Positions 1 through 6,910 of a stretch of DNA of 10,996 nucleotides are shown here, one piece after another (the stretch's first letter is position 1; every line of letters begins with the position of its first letter). This stretch comes from an uncultured Oscillochloris sp. (GTDB lineage: Bacteria > Chloroflexota > Chloroflexia > Chloroflexales > Chloroflexaceae). Location: contig CAIRFY010000113.1 of NCBI GenBank assembly GCA_903877945.1, forward strand, positions 1-10,996. Direction: 5' to 3'. A program made the translations under genes and the position numbers. Below the pieces are notes generated by a model. It was not told the DNA's origin. It was given only the letters and a program-made list of their open reading frames with translations, and made no database searches.

Positions 1-72
1 CAAACTACAACTGTAGTAATTGTGGGTTTGACGGCATGCCTAAGGACGAATCTTGCGTGATACGCCGCACGC

Positions 73-111
73 AATCTACAATCCACAATCTACAATCCAC
101 AATCCACAATC
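73..111. repeat. Heptamer tandem repeat, AATCYAC x 5.5
   Basis: Five head-to-tail copies of AATC(T/C)AC run from 73 to 107, followed by a partial unit AATC. The variable base goes T, C, T, C, C. Short heptameric tandem repeats like this are common between genes in Chloroflexota and filamentous cyanobacteria. It lies just past the folC stop codon (115). A small hairpin (GCGTG 55-59 with CACGC 68-72, 8-nt loop) sits immediately before it and could help end transcription on either strand. Nothing coding is seen in 1-114. Confidence 0.8.
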
Positions 112-114
112 GTA

Positions 115-1425
115 CTAGTCTGCCACGGCTAGGCCAAGGGACTCGCGGGCGGCGGCGACCACGAAGAGTGAGCCGGTGACGCAGATCAGGTCGTCGGGGC
201 CAGCGAGGGCGCGGGCCTGGGCCAGAGCATCGCCAATCTCGGGGGCGAGGGTAAGGGGGCCGCGCAAATGTGGCCTGACGATGGCGGCCACCCGGTCGAG
301 ATCCATGGCCCGTGGGTGGGTCGAGCGTGTAATGATGACGGCGTCAGCCATCGGCACAATCTCGGCCACAATCGCCTCGATGTCTTTGTCACGCGAGGTG
401 CCGAGTACCAGGATGAGCCGTCTGAAGCGCAGCTCGGTACAGATCGCGGCGGCCAGCTTGCGGGCCGAGTCACCGTTGTGAGCGCCGTCGATCAGCACAG
501 GCGGCGATCTCGGCACCAGTTCGAAGCGACCGGGCCACTCAGCCGTCGCTAGGCCCGTAGCGATTGCGCGTGCGTCGAGGGGCAGACCCTGGCGACGAAG
601 CAACATGGCCGCGCCCACCGCCAGCCGCCCGTTCTCGCGCTGGAATCCGCCGAGTAACCGGCTTGGTATGGGCGGCACCGGGTAGGGCAGACGATCACCC
701 GATGGCTCGTCCAGCCCACCCTCGCTGGCAATAGAGAGGGTTGCCCCAACCAGCCGGGCCTCGTCCTCCAGCACTGTAGCGACTTCCGGCATCTGTGGTA
801 CGCTGATCGTGGGTACGCCGGGCTTGATGATCCCGGCCTTGTTACCGGCAATATCTGCCAGGGTCGGTCCCAGGATGGCCGTGTGGTCGTAGCTGATCGA
901 GCTGATCACTGAGGCCAGGGGCGTCATCACACCAGAGGCGTCGTAGCGCCCGCCCAGCCCCACCTCAAGCACGGCGACGTGTACGCCGCGTGCTACAAAA
1001 TAGGACAGAGCCAAGGCAAAGCCCACGTCGAATGTGCTTGGTCGCCCGTAAGGCGCGGGATCAAAGGCGTCGATGATCGGCTGAAGCTGCGCGGTTAGGG
1101 CGACGAGGTCGGCCTGACTGATCGGCTCGCGGTCTACTTGGATGCGCTCGCGGTACGAACTGAGGTGCGGCGATGTCCACAGCCCGGTGCGCAGATCGGC
1201 GGCGCGCAGCATCGCCTCGATCAAGACACAGGTGCTTCCCTTGCCCTTTGTACCGGCCACCACCACGGTCTGCATACCAACATGTGGGTTGCCCGTAGCG
1301 CGCAGCAAGGCACGTATTCGATCTATGTTGAGTATTGCTTCGGTCGGACTGCTGGCAGGCTTACGCAACGGGTCGATAAAGCTGTAGATGTAGTCCAGGG
1401 CATCCTGGTAGGTCTCGATTGGCAT
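115..1425 (-). CDS. folC: Bifunctional folylpolyglutamate/dihydrofolate synthase (FolC)
   Basis: FolC adds glutamate to dihydropteroate and/or to folates in the cytoplasm, using ATP and an acyl-phosphate intermediate; it is a Mur-ligase-type enzyme. The 436-aa product, counted from the chosen start, has the family landmarks: P-loop AGTKGKGST (about residues 57-65), TSPHL (84-88), EVGLGGRYD (154-162), SYDHTAILG (178-186) with NKAGIIKPG following, and the C-terminal-domain DGAHN (313-317). GTSRDKD (342-348) and TGSLFVV (417-423) close the C-terminal domain. Length is normal for the family. The reading frame stays open back to 1542, but the extra 39 residues (MLSFAPVYT...) are low-complexity leader-like sequence. 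The ATG at 1425 begins MPIETYQDALDYIYSF, the usual FolC N-terminus, so it is preferred. Its Shine-Dalgarno is weak (GAGAG about 5 nt upstream). The gene stands alone, divergent from nurA. Sequence alone cannot say whether one or both activities are present. Confidence 0.95.
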   Translation of the reverse strand: MPIETYQDALDYIYSFIDPLRKPASSPTEAILNIDRIRALLRATGNPHVGMQTVVVAGTKGKGSTCVLIEAMLRAADLRTGLWTSPHLSSYRERIQVDREPISQADLVALTAQLQPIIDAFDPAPYGRPSTFDVGFALALSYFVARGVHVAVLEVGLGGRYDASGVMTPLASVISSISYDHTAILGPTLADIAGNKAGIIKPGVPTISVPQMPEVATVLEDEARLVGATLSIASEGGLDEPSGDRLPYPVPPIPSRLLGGFQRENGRLAVGAAMLLRRQGLPLDARAIATGLATAEWPGRFELVPRSPPVLIDGAHNGDSARKLAAAICTELRFRRLILVLGTSRDKDIEAIVAEIVPMADAVIITRSTHPRAMDLDRVAAIVRPHLRGPLTLAPEIGDALAQARALAGPDDLICVTGSLFVVAAARESLGLAVAD

Positions 1426-1532
1426 TAGACTCTCATACGCGAAGCACAGCCGCCAACATTGAGGAGGGAGAGGGTATTCACGTGAGACTTCCCTTCCCTT
1501 CCCATCACTCTCCCGTGTGTATACCGGGGCGA

Positions 1533-1541
1533 ATGATAGCA
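1533..1541 (-). promoter_or_regulatory. Possible extended -10 promoter for folC
   Basis: Read on the minus strand this is TGC followed by TATCAT, five of six matches to TATAAT with an extended -10 TG. No good -35 hexamer lies 16-18 nt upstream; a TTGACG nearby is too close to pair with it. It would start transcription near 1526, about 100 nt ahead of the preferred folC ATG. In between, GGTATTCACG (1473-1482) faces CGTGTGTATACC (1514-1525) as an imperfect inverted repeat. Confidence 0.25.
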
Positions 1542-1593
1542 CGGAGCGTCAAGTCACGCTACAGCCCCCGTCCTGCGCGGTTTGAGTTGGTAC

Positions 1594-1622
1594 TTGTACA
1601 GATGTTCGATATGCGGTATACT
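1594..1622 (+). promoter_or_regulatory. Sigma-70-type promoter for the nurA operon
   Basis: TTGTAC (1594-1599) and TATACT (1617-1622) are separated by exactly 17 nt. The -10 matches the consensus at five of six positions and the -35 at its first three. The predicted start is near 1629, leaving a leader of about 35 nt that carries AGAGG (1651-1655), 8 nt before the nurA ATG. Confidence 0.5.
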
Positions 1623-1663
1623 CTCAGCCATCTATCGTCTGCAACTCCTCAGAGGTTCTTCCC

Positions 1664-2872
1664 ATGGGACTAGATCTGACCGCCCTGGGCCGACAGGTGC
1701 GCCAGATGAGCGGCGCGGCGGCCTTGAGCGTGGCCAATACGAACGAGCGCACCAGCCGTGCCGTGGCACGCTACCGCGAGGCCGCAGGCGCGGAGCAGCA
1801 GTGGGCCACCGCCGCCAATCTGAGCCGCGAGACGGCGAGTTGGCTGCTGGCCCACCCGGTAGAGCCACTCGATACCGCCCGCAACCTGCCAGAGATCCCC
1901 ACAAGCTACGCTCTGGTAGCCAGCGACGGCTCGCAGATCGACCTTGATCGCCACGGCAAAGCCTCCTGTTACCTGATCAATATCGGCAGGGTCTTCCTGC
2001 GCTACGGTGATAGCCCCCTGGCCCGGCTCAGCTCCGAGCCAGCCCTCTACTACCGCGAGGAGGACCTGTATCTGAGCAACGGGGCGCGGCGTGTGCAGAT
2101 CGAGGGCAACTACCTCAGCGCCCGCCGCGATGTGGACGAGGGCGTGGCCCTGGTCGGCCTGGCCGATGAGTTCCTGACTGACGATCTGCCATGCCTGGCC
2201 CTCCAGGACGGCACGCTGATCCGCTGGACGCTGGCCGGGGCCGAGCGCTTTGTGCAAGAACACTTTCTAAGCCGCTACCTGGCCTACCTCGACGCCATGC
2301 ACGAGCGGGGCATCCCGGTGGCCTCCTATATCAGTCGGCCCCGTTCGCCCGAGGTGGTCGGCACCATCCGCCTGATGCTTTGTCCCGATGTGGACGTATC
2401 TGCCGGCAAGGGGGCCAACTGCGCTGAGTGTAGCGATGTGGCCGACGACCGTGAGCCATCCTGCGGGATCTGCCAGGGTCTGGTAGACACCGACATCCTG
2501 GCCGGGCAACTCTCCGAGGGCCAGCGCGGCCCGCTCTTCATCTCGATGAGCCGGATCAATGTCGAGTCCTACCGCGAACACACGATCCACTTCTTCCTTA
2601 TGCGCGTCGGTCGCGAGCTGGCCCGCGTTGAAATACCGCAGTGGGTGGCCCAGGATCCCGCGCAGGTTGATCTGATCCACGCCCTGGTGTACGATCAGGC
2701 CGCCCGTGGCGACGGCTACCCGGTGGCTCTGGCTCGCGCCCACGAGCAGGCGGTGGTGCGCAGCGCCGACCGACGCACCTTCGATCACATGCTGGAGGCC
2801 AGCCTCTACCGGGCCGAGGCGGGTGCCGACGCATCGGCCAAGAAAGATAGCAAATCGTATATTAAGGGATAA
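1664..2872 (+). CDS. nurA: NurA-domain 5'-3' nuclease
   Basis: NurA is an RNase H-fold nuclease that, with the hexameric HerA translocase, resects DNA ends for repair by recombination; a related pairing also occurs in some phage-defence systems. The 402-aa product has the N-terminal metal-binding strand ALVASDGSQIDLD (Asp88), a second acidic strand ALQDGTLIRW (Asp182), SYISRPRSPEVV (221-232), RVEIPQWV (321-328), and the family's closing GYPVALARAHEQAVV (351-365, with His360 and Glu361). An insert at about 240-270 holds Cys240, CxxC at 253/256 and CxxC at 267/270, which could bind zinc or an Fe-S cluster; this is inferred, and some bacterial NurA homologues carry cysteines here. The extreme C-terminus (about 383-402) is a charged, probably disordered tail. 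The start is supported by AGAGG 8 nt upstream and a promoter at 1594-1622. The HAS-barrel gene follows after 11 nt. Assigned by motif recognition. Confidence 0.85.
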   Translation: MGLDLTALGRQVRQMSGAAALSVANTNERTSRAVARYREAAGAEQQWATAANLSRETASWLLAHPVEPLDTARNLPEIPTSYALVASDGSQIDLDRHGKASCYLINIGRVFLRYGDSPLARLSSEPALYYREEDLYLSNGARRVQIEGNYLSARRDVDEGVALVGLADEFLTDDLPCLALQDGTLIRWTLAGAERFVQEHFLSRYLAYLDAMHERGIPVASYISRPRSPEVVGTIRLMLCPDVDVSAGKGANCAECSDVADDREPSCGICQGLVDTDILAGQLSEGQRGPLFISMSRINVESYREHTIHFFLMRVGRELARVEIPQWVAQDPAQVDLIHALVYDQAARGDGYPVALARAHEQAVVRSADRRTFDHMLEASLYRAEAGADASAKKDSKSYIKG

Positions 2873-2883
2873 TCGCAAGCTCT

Positions 2884-3483
2884 ATGGAACGTATCGGCGA
2901 GGTGATCGAGTCCTCCACCACCCGCTTTACAGCGGGAGCCTACGAACTGCTTGCCGCGCCGCCCTTCGGGTCGCTGGTGCGCGCACAGACGCGCAGCGTG
3001 GGCATGGCGGTGTATGGCCTGGTGTACGAGATCCGCACCGGCAGCAAGGAGCCGGGCGGGCGGGCGGTGATGCGCGGGCGCACCTACAGCGGGCGCAACC
3101 TCTACGACGCGGAGATCTACCACGAGCACCCTGATTTGGCCGAGGTACTCCAGACCGAGTTCTCGGCGATCACCGTGGGATTCAGCGTGCAGGATCGCCG
3201 CTACCAGTACCTGCCGCCGCACCCGCCGCCCGTCCACTACAGCGTCTACCCCTGCGACGACGCTGAGCTGGCTGGGTTCTGTGAGTCGAGCGACTTCTTC
3301 CGTGGCGTTCTCTTCGCTGCCCAGATCCCCAGCGACGAACTGCTGTCGGCCGCCATCCGCGCTACCGCCCGCGCTCGCCCTGATAGCCACGACTACCTTG
3401 TCCACGCTGGGCGTGAACTGGCCAGTCTGCTCAAAGATGACTATGATCGCCTGACGGCGATCCTCAGAAGGATTAGACCCTAG
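2884..3483 (+). CDS. Stand-alone HAS-barrel protein, partner of NurA
   Basis: The HAS-barrel is the small beta-barrel normally found at the N-terminus of HerA-type ATPases, where it contacts NurA and shapes the hexamer. This 199-aa protein starts with the typical pattern IGEVIESSTTRF (4-15), PPFGSLVRA (26-34) and VYGLVYEIRTGS (43-54). A conserved-looking middle follows, with TEFSAITVGF (91-100) and PPHPPPVHYSVYPCDDAEL (111-129), then a helical C-terminal part (about 150-199). There is no Walker A or B motif, so it is not an ATPase itself. It begins 11 nt after nurA with only a distant AAGGGA as ribosome binding site (14 nt spacing), which suggests it depends on translation of nurA. Separate HAS-barrel proteins next to nurA are known from cyanobacteria and Chloroflexota, with the ATPase encoded elsewhere or nearby. 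I infer that it bridges NurA to an unlinked HerA. Confidence 0.75.
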   Translation: MERIGEVIESSTTRFTAGAYELLAAPPFGSLVRAQTRSVGMAVYGLVYEIRTGSKEPGGRAVMRGRTYSGRNLYDAEIYHEHPDLAEVLQTEFSAITVGFSVQDRRYQYLPPHPPPVHYSVYPCDDAELAGFCESSDFFRGVLFAAQIPSDELLSAAIRATARARPDSHDYLVHAGRELASLLKDDYDRLTAILRRIRP

Positions 3484-3505
3484 CCCCACTGGATTAGGGT
3501 GATCA

Positions 3506-3702
3506 TATATTTGATTGAAATTATCAGCTATGACAAGGTTTCAGGTGCCAGGTTTCAGCTTTACAGTTTAGTGATGAGGCGAGGATGCGACGAGGCGAGG
3601 ATGCGACGAGGCGATGCTATCGCATCCTCGCCTCATCGCGTCCCCGCCACACTGTAAAGCTGTTCTGAACCATGTCTACGCTGATAATTTCAATCAAATA
3701 TA
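3506..3702. mobile_element. MITE-like nested palindrome with 23-bp perfect terminal inverted repeats
   Basis: The ends, 3506-3528 and 3680-3702, are perfect 23-bp inverted repeats (TATATTTGATTG inward). Two further inverted pairs are nested inside: CAGCTTTACAGT 3556-3567 with 3651-3662, and an 18-bp pair 3573-3590 with 3620-3637. The whole ~197 bp would fold into one long hairpin. It encodes nothing. Both outer ends read TA, so a TA target duplication of the kind made by IS630/Tc1-mariner elements is possible; no longer duplication is seen. The left half also has a direct repeat AGGTTTCAG (3536-3544, 3550-3558). It sits between the HAS-barrel gene and typA and could end transcription of the nurA operon (TTTTT follows at 3709-3713). 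Confidence 0.6.
3576..3617. repeat. 16-bp tandem repeat, 2.6 copies, within the palindrome
   Basis: GAGGCGAGGATGCGAC occurs at 3576-3591 and 3592-3607, and a third partial copy (GAGGCGATGC) starts at 3608. The complement of this unit is present only once in the right arm (3620-3637), so the left arm has more than one register in which to pair. This looks like a local duplication inside an older symmetrical element. Confidence 0.8.
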
Positions 3703-3761
3703 GGCGAGTTTTTAGGACGATAGCCCTCAGCCTGCGGGCAACCGCACCCCATCGGTAGGTG

Positions 3762-3770
3762 TGGTAAGAT
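3762..3770 (+). promoter_or_regulatory. Possible extended -10 promoter for typA
   Basis: TG (3762-3763), one base, then TAAGAT (3765-3770) fits an extended -10. No -35 is recognisable. A start near 3777 would give a leader of about 70 nt containing the hairpins at 3790-3834. Just upstream is a small stem with a GCAA loop (TGCGG 3733-3737, CCGCA 3742-3746). Confidence 0.3.
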
Positions 3771-3789
3771 AGAGGTCGATGATTTAGAT

Positions 3790-3834
3790 GGGCGAAGCAT
3801 TTGCACCGCAGATGCTTCGCCCTCACGTGTGAGG
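3790..3834 (+). promoter_or_regulatory. Structured 5' leader of typA, two adjacent hairpins
   Basis: GGGCGAAGCAT (3790-3800) pairs perfectly with ATGCTTCGCCC (3812-3822), and TGC/GCA can extend the stem inside. A second hairpin, CCTCAC 3821-3826 with GTGAGG 3829-3834, shares two bases with the first, so the two compete at that point. The only Shine-Dalgarno-like sequence ahead of the typA ATG (3848) is the GAGG at 3831-3834 inside the second stem. There is no T-run after the first stem, so it does not look like a simple terminator. Known riboswitch classes are not recognised. Confidence 0.45.
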
Positions 3835-3847
3835 CACATTCGTATCT

Positions 3848-5680
<1,833 letters not shown>

Positions 5681-5696
5681 ATCCAATACCGGCCTT

Positions 5697-5753
5697 GCCC
5701 CCTCACCCCCTGCCCCTCTCCCTCACGGGAAGAGGGGCAGGGGGTGAGGGGGG
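5697..5753. repeat. C-run/G-run palindrome, possible typA terminator and G-quadruplex motif
   Basis: A perfect 22-bp stem (5698-5719 with 5731-5752) is extended inward by CCC/GGG around a TCAC loop with one bulged A. It begins 17 nt after the typA stop, so it could terminate typA, although no T-run follows directly. Four G-runs on the plus strand (5727-5729, 5734-5737, 5740-5744, 5748-5753), with spacers of 4, 2 and 3 nt, meet the usual G-quadruplex pattern. The 21 bases at 5697-5717 recur exactly at 10785-10805, so this belongs to a dispersed repeat family. Confidence 0.75.
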
Positions 5754-5833
5754 ACGAGAACCCCCTATTCTCATCCACCTCTCATCTTCCCCTAAGACTT
5801 TTTTTATACCCCCCACGCATACTAAGTGGTGCT

Positions 5834-5854
5834 ACCTCAAAGGAGGTCGCCCTC
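5834..5854 (+). promoter_or_regulatory. Perfect Shine-Dalgarno with two mutually exclusive masking stems
   Basis: AAAGGAGGT (5839-5847) is a full anti-16S match 8 nt before the ATG at 5855. The same GAGG bases can pair upstream (ACCTC 5834-5838 with GAGGT 5843-5847, loop AAAG) or downstream (GAGG 5843-5846 with CCTC 5851-5854, loop TCGC). It is the strongest ribosome binding site in the window and does not serve the sigma factor ATG 70 nt further on, but a short ORF. No convincing promoter was found upstream; T7 at 5799-5805 is present but not preceded by a good stem. Confidence 0.55.
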
Positions 5855-5920
5855 ATGTGCGTGTGTCTTTTTTGTCGGCGGCAGCCCCGAGTCGCTGATA
5901 AGAAAGGGGATATAGTATGA
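5855..5920 (+). CDS. Putative 21-aa cysteine-containing leader peptide, coupled to the sigma factor
   Basis: The short ORF opens 8 nt after a consensus Shine-Dalgarno and encodes MCVCLFCRRQP followed by RVADKKGDIV and a TGA stop. Cysteines are at positions 2, 4 and 7 (C-x-C-x2-C), followed by two arginines. Its stop codon overlaps the sigma factor start in an ATGA (5917-5920), the classical layout for translational coupling, and the sigma gene's own Shine-Dalgarno (AAGGGG, 5904-5909) lies inside its last codons. This is a prediction: a 21-codon ORF can occur by chance, and the case rests on the ribosome binding site together with the exact overlap. It could be a regulatory leader, for example responding to charged tRNA-Cys or to ribosome stalling, or only a ribosome-loading device. 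No similar peptide is recognised. Confidence 0.45.
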   Translation: MCVCLFCRRQPRVADKKGDIV

Positions 5921-6855
5921 CGAACCCTGCATATGTCAGCGCCACCCCGGCAGAATCGATTGTCCTCTACCTGAACGAGATCGGCGACGAGCCTCTGCTC
6001 ACGTTTGATCAGGAGCAGGAGTTGGCTGGGGCCATGGGGTTGGGGCGCGAGGCGTCCCGCCGCCTCGCGGATGAGCATCCCCTGACTCCGACTGATCACC
6101 GGCGTATGGAGTACCAGGTGATCGCCGGGGGGGCCGCCCGCGCCCAGCTCATCAATTCAAACCTGCGCCTTGTGGTGAGCATCGCCCGCCGTTACCAGGG
6201 CCACGGCCTGAGCCTGCTGGATCTGATCCAGGAGGGCAGCCTTGGCCTCATGCGCGCTGTTGATAAATTTGACCCGAGCCGTGGCCTGAAATTCTCGACC
6301 TATGCCACCTACTGGATCCGCCAGAGTGTCGGTCGGGCCATCGCCGACCACGGTCGCACGGTGCGCCTGCCCGTCCACCTCGGCGAGCGGCTCTCGCGCC
6401 TGGCCCGCGCCCGCCAGAACCTCATCCAGCGCCTCGACCGCGACCCCACGCCTGAGGAGATCGCCAGCGAACTGGGTATTACCGCTGAGCAGGTGACACG
6501 CGCTGAGCAGGCTGCCCTCACCCCGGCATCGTTGGACGAGACCCACACGGACGATGGCACCGGGGCACTGGCCGAAATCATTGCGGACCCGATGGAGCCG
6601 ACGCCGCTTGAGCAGGTGGCCCACGGCCTGCTGCGTGATGATCTCAGTGAGGCGATGTCGCACCTGACTCCGCGTGAACGTCATATTCTCAGCCTGCGCT
6701 ACGGGCTGACCAGCGAGAGCGCCCTTACGCTGGAGCAGATCGGGCAGCGTCTCAGCCTGACCCGCGAGCGCGTCCGCCAGCTAGAGAGTGAAGCTCTGAA
6801 GAAGCTGCGCGACCCGCACCTCGGTCGGCGGCTCCACGGGTATTTTGACGAGTAG
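5917..6855 (+). CDS. RNA polymerase sigma factor, RpoD/SigA family (group 1/2)
   Basis: This 312-aa sigma-70 directs RNA polymerase to promoters. Region 1.2 is at about 11-45 (ESIVLYLNEIG), region 2 at about 75-145 (NLRLVVSIARRYQ, DLIQEGSLGLMRAVDKFDP, KFSTYATYWIRQSVGRAIAD), region 3 at about 155-235 and region 4 at about 245-303 (LTPRERHILSLRYGL; helix-turn-helix TLEQIGQRLSLTRERVRQLESEALKKLRDP). Region 1.1 is absent and the linker before region 2.1 is short, which suggests an alternative group 2 factor; some lineages have short primary sigmas, so this stays open. In region 2.4 the residues aligned to E. coli W433-W434-I-R-Q437-A-I-T440 are Y132-W133-I-R-Q136-S-V-G139, so -10 recognition may differ slightly. 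The start has AAGGGG 7 nt upstream and overlaps the stop of the short leader ORF. Transcribed alone or with the leader; convergent with the TPR gene. Confidence 0.93.
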   Translation: MTNPAYVSATPAESIVLYLNEIGDEPLLTFDQEQELAGAMGLGREASRRLADEHPLTPTDHRRMEYQVIAGGAARAQLINSNLRLVVSIARRYQGHGLSLLDLIQEGSLGLMRAVDKFDPSRGLKFSTYATYWIRQSVGRAIADHGRTVRLPVHLGERLSRLARARQNLIQRLDRDPTPEEIASELGITAEQVTRAEQAALTPASLDETHTDDGTGALAEIIADPMEPTPLEQVAHGLLRDDLSEAMSHLTPRERHILSLRYGLTSESALTLEQIGQRLSLTRERVRQLESEALKKLRDPHLGRRLHGYFDE

Positions 6856-6876
6856 AGGCGCTGCTGCCCCCTTACT

Positions 6877-6910
6877 CGCTGGCCCTGATGCTACGGCATC
6901 AGGGCCAGCG
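6877..6910. terminator. 15-bp hairpin with UACG tetraloop between convergent genes
   Basis: A perfect 15-bp stem (6877-6891 with 6896-6910) closes on TACG, giving a C(UACG)G loop of the very stable UNCG class in the plus-strand RNA. It starts 21 nt after the sigma factor stop. The right arm encodes the last residues of the TPR protein, whose stop codon (6891-6893) falls at the loop. No T-run follows on either strand, so it may end transcription inefficiently or protect 3' ends instead. Confidence 0.5.

Noticed and set aside
73..111. Heptamer repeat as an origin or iteron array
   Set aside because: The units are very short and AT-moderate, with no DnaA boxes or replication gene nearby; a simple tandem repeat explains it.
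1426..1542. N-terminal extension of FolC to an ATG at 1542
   Set aside because: The extra 39 residues do not resemble a FolC N-terminus or a targeting signal, whereas the ATG at 1425 gives the typical start.
1664..3483. NurA operon as a Sir2-HerA or similar phage-defence island
   Set aside because: No HerA ATPase, Sir2, DUF4297 or other effector gene is adjacent; neighbours are housekeeping genes, so repair is the simpler reading.
2806..3489. 227-codon minus-strand open frame opposite the HAS-barrel gene
   Set aside because: The plus-strand HAS-barrel frame has recognisable motifs and operon spacing; the antisense frame has neither and also overlaps the end of nurA.
3506..3702. CRISPR array or tRNA reading of the repeat region
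   Set aside because: The repeats are inverted or directly abutting (16-bp units) without unique spacers, and no cloverleaf can be drawn.
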